A DNA stretch of 64,000 bases from the NCBI RefSeq assembly GCF_001676055.1, contig NZ_LZEX01000034.1, positions 1-64,000 of the forward strand, written 5' to 3'. Source of the DNA: Morganella psychrotolerans. Its GTDB lineage: Bacteria; Pseudomonadota; Gammaproteobacteria; Enterobacterales; Enterobacteriaceae. The translations under genes and the position numbers were made by a program. The notes beneath the pieces are model-generated. The model was not told the DNA's origin. It ran no database searches and saw nothing but the letters and a program-made list of their open reading frames with translations. Positions 56,364 through 64,000 of this stretch are shown piece after piece; position 1 is the stretch's first letter; each line of letters opens with the position of its first letter.

Positions 56364-56816
56364 TCAGATTGGCTTATCAACAGGCGCGGCCCGTTTGGTT
56401 TTCAGCAATGCATGAAAGGCAGAGGGTGTATTTGTTACCGCATCCGGGTCTGCCGGGCAGCGGTGGAGTAAATTAACTGATTGCGCAGTGACACCCAGGA
56501 TAAGCCACTCATCCTGAATCTCCACAACCACCAGCCGTTCTTTATTACCTAAGGAACAGCTGCTTTTTACTGTCAGCAGTGCTGTTTTTCCCGCAAGTTT
56601 TGCGGAAAATCCCAATTTTCTGACAAGCCAGGTTAATGCGAGGATCAGCAGGATAATTCCGCCGAGCGCCCCGGAAACCTGTATCAGACTGTCTGTATTG
56701 CTGACCGCCGGTGTGCCCGGTACAGCAGATTGTGTGATTACCGGAGAAAAAACGGCAGAGTCTGCCGTTTTTTCTGTTGCCGGTAACGCGGCGTGCCCGG
56801 CGCTGTTTGCTGTCAT
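56364..56816 (-). CDS. fliO: Flagellar export assembly protein FliO
   Basis: The protein has 150 residues, longer than E. coli FliO (101-121) through an N-terminal Ala/Thr/Pro-rich periplasmic tail. It has one transmembrane segment (about 48-65), then the conserved cytoplasmic LTVKSSCSLGNKERLVVVEI and LILGVTAQSVNLLH. It helps assemble FliP rings. It begins right after fliN. Confidence 0.93.
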   Translation of the reverse strand: MTANSAGHAALPATEKTADSAVFSPVITQSAVPGTPAVSNTDSLIQVSGALGGIILLILALTWLVRKLGFSAKLAGKTALLTVKSSCSLGNKERLVVVEIQDEWLILGVTAQSVNLLHRCPADPDAVTNTPSAFHALLKTKRAAPVDKPI

Positions 56817-56817
56817 A

Positions 56818-57228
56818 TCAGCGGCTCAGACGACGCATACGTTCAGACGGGGTAATAATATCCGTGATGCGGATACCGTAGTTATCAGAGACAACCACGA
56901 CTTCGCCCTGGGCAATCAGATAGCCGTTGATCAGGATATCCAGCGGCTCACCGGCCAGTCCGTCAAGTGCGACCACTGACCCCTGTGATAAATTCAGGAG
57001 TTTTTTGATGGTCATTTTTGTCCGGCCCAGTTCAACAGAGAGACGGACCGGAATATCCATAATCAGATTGATATCAGACAACTGACTCAGCGGATTCTGG
57101 CTGTCAAGATTATCAAACGGATTCTGAGTTCCGGATTCTGCTTTTTTTTGTTGCTCCATCGCTTCAGCCCACAGAGATTCATCATTATTTTCAGGGTTCA
57201 CAGCCGGAGTGTTATTCGCCTCACTCAT
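56818..57228 (-). CDS. fliN: Flagellar motor switch protein FliN
   Basis: The protein has 136 residues, E. coli length (137). A variable N terminus is followed by the SpoA domain DIPVRLSVELGRTKMTIKKL and SVVALDGLAGEPLDILINGY with RITDIITPSERMRRL. It forms most of the C ring and binds FliH. It overlaps fliM by eight bases. Confidence 0.98.
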   Translation of the reverse strand: MSEANNTPAVNPENNDESLWAEAMEQQKKAESGTQNPFDNLDSQNPLSQLSDINLIMDIPVRLSVELGRTKMTIKKLLNLSQGSVVALDGLAGEPLDILINGYLIAQGEVVVVSDNYGIRITDIITPSERMRRLSR

Positions 57229-58234
57229 TGGTTTTTTCCTCGTCCAGAGTGTTTAATACAGGGTTAATCAAATGTTCTACACGCAACGCATATTGGCCAT
57301 CACGGGTGCCATACTGACTGGTCAATACAGGTACGCCGTCAACACTGACAATCAGGCGATCCGGTTTATCTACAGGGATCACATCCCCTTTTTGCAATTG
57401 CAGTAATTTAGAGATGCGCATCGGCATTTCCGCGAAATTAGCCACCAGCTCCAGCTCAGAATGTTTTACCTGTGTAACCAGGTTTGACACCCAGGCTTCA
57501 TTTTCCTGATTACCGTGTTCCATCGGCGGATTAATCAGCCGTTCGCGGATAGGTTCAATCATAGCTATCGGGATACAGATACTGAGTTCACCAATGGTGT
57601 TACCAATCTCTATCAAAAACGATGTTGTCACGACAATATCGTTGGGGGAGGTGGTGATATTGGTGAATTTTACCTGTATCTCGGAGCGGACATATTCCAC
57701 TTCCAGGTCAGCAATCGGCTTCCATGCATCACGGTAAGCATTCAGTGCCAGTTTCAGCATGCGGTGGATAATGCGTTGTTCGGTATTGGTAAACTCTTTA
57801 CCTTCAGAACGAACCGGAAAACGGCCGTCTCCCCCGAACAGATTATCAACGGCGATGTACACCAGCGCGGGCTCAAAGGTGAACAGCGCGGTTCCGCGTA
57901 ACGGTGGCATGTGCACGAGATTGAGGTTGGTCGGCACCGGAAGGTTGCGGGCAAACTCATGATAAGGTTCGATTTTAATCCCGCCAACGGTAATGTCGGG
58001 ACTACGGCGCAGCATATTAAACAGCCCCATACGGAACTGGCGGGCGAAGCGCTCATTAATAATTTCGAGGGATTGCATCCGCTCGCGGATAACGCGGCGC
58101 TGAGTATTCGGATTATAAGGACGAACCTGATCCTTATCTTTGTCCTGTGTTTCGTCGGCAGGAAGCGGCTCTGATGGCGAATCACCATTGAGCAGCGCGT
58201 CGATCTCCGCCTGAGATAAAATGTTATCGCTCAT
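57221..58234 (-). CDS. fliM: Flagellar motor switch protein FliM
   Basis: The protein has 337 residues, as in E. coli (334). The N-terminal CheY-P binding peptide ILSQAEIDALL is followed by the middle FliG-binding domain (EFARNLPVPTNLNLVHMPPL, FEPALVYIAVDNLFGGDGRF) and the C-terminal SpoA domain. It transmits CheY signals to FliG. Confidence 0.98.
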   Translation of the reverse strand: MSDNILSQAEIDALLNGDSPSEPLPADETQDKDKDQVRPYNPNTQRRVIRERMQSLEIINERFARQFRMGLFNMLRRSPDITVGGIKIEPYHEFARNLPVPTNLNLVHMPPLRGTALFTFEPALVYIAVDNLFGGDGRFPVRSEGKEFTNTEQRIIHRMLKLALNAYRDAWKPIADLEVEYVRSEIQVKFTNITTSPNDIVVTTSFLIEIGNTIGELSICIPIAMIEPIRERLINPPMEHGNQENEAWVSNLVTQVKHSELELVANFAEMPMRISKLLQLQKGDVIPVDKPDRLIVSVDGVPVLTSQYGTRDGQYALRVEHLINPVLNTLDEEKTNE

Positions 58235-58239
58235 CAGTT

Positions 58240-58728
58240 TTACCGAAGAATAAAAGTGGTGAATAACACATCCGAAATATCCTGATCCGGCTGACCGGGA
58301 ACCAGCGTCGGAGCGAGTGTGGTTTTAACCGCATTCATTAACTGAATTTTTCCGTCATGCGTTCCCAGTATCTGTGATGTCTGTTGTGATAACAGCAGCA
58401 GCAGACGGCTGCGGACTTCCGGCAGATATTCATGGAGTTGTTCACGGGAACGTTCGTTGGCCAGGCGCAGTGTCATATCAATATATAACACGCGATCACG
58501 GCTGTTATTCAGGCCGGGCAGGTTCACGGTAAAAGGTTCAACCCCCATGAAGATGGGCTCAGGCATATTGGCCCGTTTTTCATCTCCGGTGCCGGCAGCA
58601 GCGGTGGTACTGTCCTGTTGGGACCACCAGCTGTAGCCACCAAAACCTGCTCCCGCGAGGGCAATCAGGGCGAATAAAACCAGTAACCAGGCATTGGAAC
58701 CTTTTGAGGCGTTACGTGAAGACGACAT
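58240..58728 (-). CDS. fliL: Flagellar basal body-associated protein FliL
   Basis: The protein has 162 residues from ATG 58728 (MSSSRNASKGSNAWLL), near the family length; a frame start at 58776 adds a Lys/Arg-rich tail. It has one transmembrane segment (about 14-33) and a periplasmic domain with DRVLYIDMTLRLANERSREQ, LHEYLPEVRSRLLLLLSQQ and DVLFTTFILR. It surrounds the stator and aids torque, especially in swarming. It is the first gene of the fliLMNOPQR run. Confidence 0.95.
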   Translation of the reverse strand: MSSSRNASKGSNAWLLVLFALIALAGAGFGGYSWWSQQDSTTAAAGTGDEKRANMPEPIFMGVEPFTVNLPGLNNSRDRVLYIDMTLRLANERSREQLHEYLPEVRSRLLLLLSQQTSQILGTHDGKIQLMNAVKTTLAPTLVPGQPDQDISDVLFTTFILR

Positions 58729-58892
58729 GTTAACTGAATTCCTATTTCTTTTAGCAAAACCCGTCAGGGGTTTCATACTCTGTATACCCGACTATTATGG
58801 CGTGCTTCTGCGGGGCTAAAGGGGGGAAAAACGAAACAAAAAGGCGGTAACTCGGGGCTTTAGTTTCCGGGCTCCGCCATTTAGTATAAGGA

Positions 58893-60266
58893 TCAGGCGA
58901 AGGTATCTATTCCGCCGCGTGCGAGGGCTGCGCTGTGTGCCACACGGCTGACGGTGGTATCACCCGGAATATTCAGTGCGGTGATACTTCCGGCGGCAGA
59001 CAGGGATTCCCCGGATTGCCCGGCGTTCTGACCATTGCCCTGATTTTGCTGATCGCCACGGTATTCCTGACCAACAGAACTTTGTGCCAGATTAATTCCG
59101 CTTTCCTGAAGGGCACTGCGCAGTACCGGCATCATTGATTCCATTGCGGCGCGTACATGGCTGTGTGGTGAAACAAAGTGCATAACGGCCTGATTATCTT
59201 CTATTTTAAGATGAATATTCAGTGAGCCGAGTTCTTCCGGATGCAGCCTGAGCTGTGCCTGCTGCAATCCCTGGCGGGAGAAGTAAGCAACATTCTGGCT
59301 GACCTGCTGCTGCCACAATTCACTGCCTAACTGACCGGTAAGCGGCATCGCCTGTGCGGTTGGTGCTGCAGCTTGTGTGGCAGAAATCTGGGCGGCAGAC
59401 GGCATCAGTGCCGGGCTTTGCAGTGCAGTATGTGCGCCGGGTGCGGTGACAGTCTGAAAAGCACTGTTTTCAGTTTTGATACTGAATGCGCTCTTGCTGT
59501 TGTCACTGGTGTTCTCTGTGACAGAGGCCAGTGATAACGGCGTTGTGGTATCCGCTGATTTTTTATTCAGCGGCATAAAATCATCCGGTAATGTTTTTGG
59601 CTCAGTTTTTTGGGTATCAGCTAAAGAAAAGCGGGGCTGATCGACACGCGGTTTTGATTTCTCATCAATAAACAGGGTGCGCGCATCAATTTTTTCATCA
59701 GTGATAAGCGGTTTATCTGCGCCTTTCAGCAACTGTTCCTGATCCTGCGCTGTTTCTGCGGTTTTGGTAATATTTTTTCCGCTGTCATCAATGCGCAGTT
59801 TGGTATCAGTTACCGGTTTTTCCGCAACCATACCATCGCGTCCGGTCAGGCGCTCTCTCAGTGCCGCCAGCAATGCATTATCCGCCTCATTATCTGAAGC
59901 CGGAAGCGCGGTATCTCCGTCTTCTGCACTTTGCAGCAGTTTCGGATTAAGATCCGCTGTGGTGGTATCACCCTGCAACCGCCGGGAAAAATTAAGCTGT
60001 GCCAGGGTGTCTTCACTGGTTTGCTTTTGCGCCGCTGTGGTCTTTATGTCTGCGGCAGGCTTACGCGCAGCACTATCATGCGGATTGTTCTTTACGGCAT
60101 TGGCAGCACTGACCTGTGCCGGTTTTTCCGGGCGGGGTTGCTGTGCATCAAGGACGGACTGAAACGGCAGAACCGTTGCCTGTGCGTCTTCTGCCTTAGG
60201 GGATTCCTGTTTATTCAATGCATTGTCAGCTGAACTGACCAATTTGGTGCCGGCATTGACATCCAT
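58893..60266 (-). CDS. fliK: Flagellar hook-length control protein FliK
   Basis: The protein has 457 residues, longer than E. coli FliK (375). The long N-terminal part is low in complexity and rich in Ala, Thr, Asp and Lys, as expected of the molecular ruler. The C-terminal domain is conserved: QLRLHPEELGSLNIHLKIED then VRAAMESMMPVLRSALQESG. It measures hook length and triggers the FlhB switch. It starts directly after fliJ. Confidence 0.95.
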   Translation of the reverse strand: MDVNAGTKLVSSADNALNKQESPKAEDAQATVLPFQSVLDAQQPRPEKPAQVSAANAVKNNPHDSAARKPAADIKTTAAQKQTSEDTLAQLNFSRRLQGDTTTADLNPKLLQSAEDGDTALPASDNEADNALLAALRERLTGRDGMVAEKPVTDTKLRIDDSGKNITKTAETAQDQEQLLKGADKPLITDEKIDARTLFIDEKSKPRVDQPRFSLADTQKTEPKTLPDDFMPLNKKSADTTTPLSLASVTENTSDNSKSAFSIKTENSAFQTVTAPGAHTALQSPALMPSAAQISATQAAAPTAQAMPLTGQLGSELWQQQVSQNVAYFSRQGLQQAQLRLHPEELGSLNIHLKIEDNQAVMHFVSPHSHVRAAMESMMPVLRSALQESGINLAQSSVGQEYRGDQQNQGNGQNAGQSGESLSAAGSITALNIPGDTTVSRVAHSAALARGGIDTFA

Positions 60267-60710
60267 TTATCGGGTTCTCCATAAAGTAGCGCGCTGGGCA
60301 AATTCATCCATCTGCTTTTGCTCCAGCCGGTTTTGTCGTTGATTATGTGCATGATCGGCGCGCTGAATCAGAGTATCGAACGCATTTACCCGCTGCTGTT
60401 TTTCCTGCCAGTGACGGTTTGCTTCACTGACCCGTTGTGCCCAGACGGTTAACTGGGTTTGCTGCTGTTCTATTGTCACATCCAGGGTGACTAAAAATTG
60501 CTGATAATTCTGCCACTTATCGGCAGCCATTCCGGTGTGTAATGTCTGATTCAGTTTCTGGCGGTAATCTGCCTGATAGTTTTCCAGCATAGTGAGCTGC
60601 TGACTCATCTGTGTGTGAGTCAGGCGCACCTGAGCCAGTACTTTTGCGGCTTCTTCAGCGGCATCTTCGGCTAAGCTCAGCAGTGTGGTTAATGCATTAT
60701 TTTTTGACAT
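60267..60710 (-). CDS. fliJ: Flagellar export protein FliJ
   Basis: The protein has 147 residues, as in E. coli. It is all helical, a two-stranded coiled coil rich in Gln and Leu (TQMSQQLTMLENYQADYRQK, QKQMDEFAQRATLWR). It acts as the central stalk of the export ATPase and recycles chaperones. It lies between fliI and fliK with short gaps. Confidence 0.95.
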   Translation of the reverse strand: MSKNNALTTLLSLAEDAAEEAAKVLAQVRLTHTQMSQQLTMLENYQADYRQKLNQTLHTGMAADKWQNYQQFLVTLDVTIEQQQTQLTVWAQRVSEANRHWQEKQQRVNAFDTLIQRADHAHNQRQNRLEQKQMDEFAQRATLWRTR

Positions 60711-60721
60711 TGACGGCCTCG

Positions 60722-62086
60722 TTACGCTTGCGGCACGACCTGATCAAGCTGCTCACAGGCATCCGGGTAATCACAGCGTTCATCGATATCCTGTTGCAGA
60801 AAACCAGCCATGTGCGGGAACCACTGAATTGCCATATCCAGCATCGGATCACTGCCTGCGGCGTATGCGCCGACATTAATCAGATCACGGTTACGCTGAT
60901 AGGCAGACGTCAGTTGCTTAAACCGCTGTATTTTCTTGTAATGGCTTTTGTCGATAAGTTCTGTCATTGCACGGCTGATTGATGCTTCGATATCGATAGC
61001 AGGGTAGTGTCCGGATTCGGCCAGTGAGCGTGACAGCACGATATGGCCGTCAAGAATGGCCCGCGCGGAGTCAGCAATCGGATCCTGCTGGTCATCGCCT
61101 TCGGTCAGGACAGTATAAAACGCCGTAATAGAGCCGCCGTTTTTCCCGTTACCTGCCCGTTCCACCAGTGCCGGTAATTTTGCGAACACTGACGGAGGAT
61201 AGCCTTTCGTTGCCGGCGGTTCTCCGATGGCGAGCGCAATTTCGCGTTGTGCCATGCTGTAACGGGTCAGTGAATCCATAATTAACAGGACATTGCGACC
61301 GAGATCACGGTAATACTCTGCGATACGGGTGGCATAGGATGCACCCTGCATTCTCAGCAGAGGGGAGACATCTGCCGGTGCCGCGACGACAACGGCGCGT
61401 TTTAATCCTTCTGCGCCAAGAATATTTTCAATAAAATCTTTAACTTCGCGACCACGTTCGCCAATCAGTCCGACAACAATAATATCGGCATGAGTAAAGC
61501 GCGCCATCATGCCGAGCAGCACACTTTTTCCGACACCGGAGCCGGCGAACAATCCCATACGCTGCCCGCGTCCGACGGTCAGCAGGGCATTGATGGCCCG
61601 CACACCGACATCGAGCACGTCTTTGATAGGACTGCGCTCCAGCGGGTTAATCGGCGGGGTTATCAGCGGTGCACGGAATTTGGCTTCCAGCGGACCTTTA
61701 CCGTCCAGCGGATTGCCGGAGGCATCGAGGATCCGCCCGAGCAGCTCATCACCCAGCGGTAACTGGCGGCTGGTCTGCCCGCCCGCACCGGTGGATTGCG
61801 CGTAAACACGCGCACCGGGAGCTATCCCTTCCAGCTCTGCCAGCGGCATCAGCAGCATGCGCGGGCCATTGAACCCGACCACTTCGCAGATGACTTCTTC
61901 GGTTTTGCCGTTGATGATACGCTCGATAAAACAGGTCGCTCCGAGGGGCATTTTGATGCCCTCAGCTTCCATTACAAGCCCGGTAATTTTAGTGAGCCGC
62001 CCGTAATGACGGGTCATCGGCACGCCGCTCATCCGTGCATCCAGTCCGTCCAGCGCACTAATCCAGCGGCCAATCCGTGCCGTCAT
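60722..62086 (-). CDS. fliI: Flagellum-specific export ATPase FliI
   Basis: The protein has 454 residues from ATG 62086 ([16 protein letters not shown]), eight bases after GGAG. Walker A is GSGVGKS (182-188). The F1-ATPase-like core includes [39 protein letters not shown] and [20 protein letters not shown]. It energises export with FliH and FliJ. Its start overlaps the end of fliH. Confidence 0.98.
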   Translation of the reverse strand: MTARIGRWISALDGLDARMSGVPMTRHYGRLTKITGLVMEAEGIKMPLGATCFIERIINGKTEEVICEVVGFNGPRMLLMPLAELEGIAPGARVYAQSTGAGGQTSRQLPLGDELLGRILDASGNPLDGKGPLEAKFRAPLITPPINPLERSPIKDVLDVGVRAINALLTVGRGQRMGLFAGSGVGKSVLLGMMARFTHADIIVVGLIGERGREVKDFIENILGAEGLKRAVVVAAPADVSPLLRMQGASYATRIAEYYRDLGRNVLLIMDSLTRYSMAQREIALAIGEPPATKGYPPSVFAKLPALVERAGNGKNGGSITAFYTVLTEGDDQQDPIADSARAILDGHIVLSRSLAESGHYPAIDIEASISRAMTELIDKSHYKKIQRFKQLTSAYQRNRDLINVGAYAAGSDPMLDMAIQWFPHMAGFLQQDIDERCDYPDACEQLDQVVPQA

Positions 62087-62817
62087 AATGAGATCTCCGG
62101 GGCATATAACCGGCACAGCTCCTGCCAGCGTGTGGCAACGCTCATGTCGATTTCGCCATCATCCGCCACCACGCGGCACCCGCCGGCATGCAACTGCGGA
62201 TCCGGCACCAGCCGCCAGCCGTTCAGATTCAGCTGGGTGCTGAGATGCTGTTCCAGCATCTCAATATGCACCGGGTTTACCCGCAGTTCCGGCTGACCGG
62301 CAAACAGGGGTTTTTGTTTCAGAAGACGGCTTATCTCTTCCAGCAGCGCCGAGCCGTCACAGACAGCGGGCTGTCCGAGCACTTGTTTGGCGGCGGTCAG
62401 CGCAATCTGTAATAATTTTGTAGTGACTACGCTGTCAAAGCTGTCCAGGGAATAACTGAACTCAGACAGTAATTTCTGCCAGGATTGCGTAACCGGTTGC
62501 TGCTCTGCCAGTGCCTGCTGACGGCCCTGTTCCGCACCTTCCTGTAAGCCCTGTGCAAAACCGGCGTCATATCCGGCTTTTTCACCCAGTTCCTGACCTG
62601 TCTGAAAACCGCTGCGGTGTGCTTCTTCTTTCAGATTGTCCAGCAGATTGATCTGCTCCAGAACTTCGCGCGGCTCCAGGCAGGGAATTTTAGGAACATC
62701 CGGCTCCGGTACGTCTGAGAGAGAAGGGAGCACAGAGGAATTGAGATCCCACTGATTCAGTTCCCGCGGCTGCCAGCGTTTCCATTGCGGATTATTTTCC
62801 TTATCAGACATAGACAT
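62083..62817 (-). CDS. fliH: Flagellar export ATPase regulator FliH
   Basis: The protein has 244 residues from ATG 62817 (a second ATG two codons on, 62811, is equally possible). An N-terminal [17 protein letters not shown] Trp motif is followed by the Gly-rich GxxxG stretch ([20 protein letters not shown]) and the C-terminal V1/F1-like domain ending [19 protein letters not shown]. It anchors FliI to FliN. It overlaps fliG by 14 bases and fliI by four. Confidence 0.96.
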   Translation of the reverse strand: MSMSDKENNPQWKRWQPRELNQWDLNSSVLPSLSDVPEPDVPKIPCLEPREVLEQINLLDNLKEEAHRSGFQTGQELGEKAGYDAGFAQGLQEGAEQGRQQALAEQQPVTQSWQKLLSEFSYSLDSFDSVVTTKLLQIALTAAKQVLGQPAVCDGSALLEEISRLLKQKPLFAGQPELRVNPVHIEMLEQHLSTQLNLNGWRLVPDPQLHAGGCRVVADDGEIDMSVATRWQELCRLYAPEISL

Positions 62818-63796
62818 CGTCACCACCACCAATCACAATTTCACCGCTTTCCATCAGGCGGCGGACCACCAGCAGAATGGTTTTCTGTTCATTCTCAACC
62901 TGAGACATACGTACCGGTGAGCGTGATTCCAGATCATCACGCACCATTTCTGCCGCACGGGTCGACATATTGCGCAGGAAGTGTTCGCGTAACTCTTCAT
63001 TACAGCCTTTCAGTGCAATAACCAGCGAGTCATTGGCAACATCCTGAAGGATGCGCTGAATGCTGCGGTTGTCGACTTCGATAAGGTTTTCGAACAGGAA
63101 CATTTCGTCGATAATACGTTGTGCCAGTTCGCCGTCGTAATCGCGCATTGCACCGATAACACCTTCTTCCTGCTGACTTTTCATCAGGTTGATGATTTCG
63201 GCTGCGGTTCTTACGCCACCCATTTTGCTGCGTTTGAGATTCTGTCCGTCGAGCAGGTTATTGAGCACTTCGGTCAGTTCTGCCAGAGCCGCCGGCTGAA
63301 CACCGCCGAAGGTGGCAATACGCAGCATAATGTCATTGCGCTGACGCTCGTCGAATAGTTCAAGCACATCGGCGGCCAGATTGCGTTTTAAGTGAACCAG
63401 AATGGTGGCGATAATCTGCGGATGTTCGTCGCGGATAATATCGGCCACTGTCTGCGGCTCCATATAATTGAGGCTTTCAATACCGGATGCACTTTCATGC
63501 TTCTCAAGAATATCTTCCAGCAGGCTGGCTGCTCTGTCTTCGCCCAGTGCTTTGATAAGAACGGAACGCAGATAATCATTGGTATTGATATTAAGTGCCG
63601 CGTACTGAATCGCCGCTTCCTCAAATTCAGTCAGGACTTCTGCCAGTTCGGCGTTAGAGACCTGGCGCATATTGGAAACTGCCATGCTCAGTTGCTGAAC
63701 TTCTTTGTTATTCAGGTGTTTAAAGACCTCTGCAGCCTGGTCTTCACCGAGCGTCATCAGCATGACGGCGCTCTTTTCTGTTCCGCTTAAATTCAT
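62804..63796 (-). CDS. fliG: Flagellar motor switch protein FliG
   Basis: The protein has 330 residues from ATG 63796 ([20 protein letters not shown]), nine bases after AGGA; E. coli FliG has 331. The middle [13 protein letters not shown] motif and the C-terminal torque helix with charged residues ([40 protein letters not shown]) are present. It meets MotA and carries torque. It overlaps fliF by four bases. Confidence 0.98.
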   Translation of the reverse strand: MNLSGTEKSAVMLMTLGEDQAAEVFKHLNNKEVQQLSMAVSNMRQVSNAELAEVLTEFEEAAIQYAALNINTNDYLRSVLIKALGEDRAASLLEDILEKHESASGIESLNYMEPQTVADIIRDEHPQIIATILVHLKRNLAADVLELFDERQRNDIMLRIATFGGVQPAALAELTEVLNNLLDGQNLKRSKMGGVRTAAEIINLMKSQQEEGVIGAMRDYDGELAQRIIDEMFLFENLIEVDNRSIQRILQDVANDSLVIALKGCNEELREHFLRNMSTRAAEMVRDDLESRSPVRMSQVENEQKTILLVVRRLMESGEIVIGGGDDVYV

Positions 63797-64000
63797 TGTG
63801 ATTTTCCTAACCATTGGCTGATAACCATTGCCACAACCTGCGGATCTTTATCTGCCATTTCACGGATCCGCTGACTCTGGATCTCTGCACTGACACGTTG
63901 ACGGGTCAGGCGGCGGCGGGTTTTCTCATCCATATCATCACTGATGGTTTCATCAGCCACGAGCGGTGTTTTCATTTGTGTTGCTTTAAACAGACGAGCT
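63793..64000 (-). CDS. fliF: Flagellar MS-ring protein FliF, C-terminal part (partial)
   Basis: Only the last 68 residues are in the window, and the frame is open to the edge. The acidic/basic stretch [20 protein letters not shown] and the end [20 protein letters not shown] match the FliG-binding C terminus of FliF. Position directly upstream of fliG confirms it. The rest of the gene, and fliE, lie beyond the window. Confidence 0.94.
   Translation of the reverse strand, partial: ARLFKATQMKTPLVADETISDDMDEKTRRRLTRQRVSAEIQSQRIREMADKDPQVVAMVISQWLGKSQ

Overview
The window reads as chromosomal DNA of a gammaproteobacterium of the order Enterobacterales, most likely a Morganella-like member of the Morganellaceae. 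That placement is an inference. It rests on close protein similarity to enterobacterial FlhDC, Che, Flg and Fli proteins, on all flagellar classes being packed into one supercluster as in Proteus and Providencia, on a base composition near 50% GC by eye (richer than Proteus), and on a Tc toxin locus inside the flagellar cluster. No rRNA or species-level marker is present.

Layout. (1) 1-6.8 kb is an accessory island: the 3' end of an IS3-family transposase, a ComEC-like metallo-beta-lactamase-fold gene with a homopolymer frameshift near its 5' end, and a large ABC/SMC-type ATPase with a Rad50-like CxxC hook. It abuts the 3' end of the first of three tandem tRNA-Asn genes (6.8-7.6 kb). (2) 7.7-10.2 kb is ordinary backbone: ylaC, a cspA-family gene, dsrB and mgtC with a long structured leader. 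(3) 10.2-11.9 kb is a very long non-coding region in front of flhDC, with CRP-like and FNR-like sites and an 8+8 dyad. (4) 11.9-28.1 kb holds flhDC, motAB, cheAW, two chemoreceptors, cheRBYZ, a small lipoprotein gene and flhBA. (5) 28.2-40 kb, on the minus strand, is an insecticidal-type Tc toxin locus (TcA then TcB). TcA is split by one frameshift at an A9 run, and no TcC gene is seen. (6) 40.4-52.5 kb holds flgNMA (minus) and flgBCDEFGHIJKL (plus). (7) 52.6-54.4 kb is a divergent LysR regulator and a degenerate short-chain dehydrogenase. (8) 54.5-64 kb is fliRQPONMLKJIHGF on the minus strand, with fliF cut by the window end.

How it works together. FlhD4C2 switches on the hook-basal-body and export genes. 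FlgM holds sigma28 (FliA) until the hook is complete. Sigma28 promoters with the TAAAGTTT-N11-GCCGATAA pattern are clear before flgM, flgK and the first chemoreceptor. MotAB powers rotation, and the two receptors signal through CheW/CheA to CheY/CheB, with CheR and CheZ as methyltransferase and phosphatase. The filament gene fliC, fliA, fliD, fliE and most of fliF lie outside the window.

The most notable items are the MBL/zinc-hook ATPase pair beside tRNA-Asn, the Tc toxin lodged between flhA and flgN and flanked by degenerate copies of a dispersed palindromic repeat, two homopolymer frameshifts, a Pro-Pro mini-ORF in the mgtC leader, and a dehydrogenase that lacks its catalytic tyrosine.
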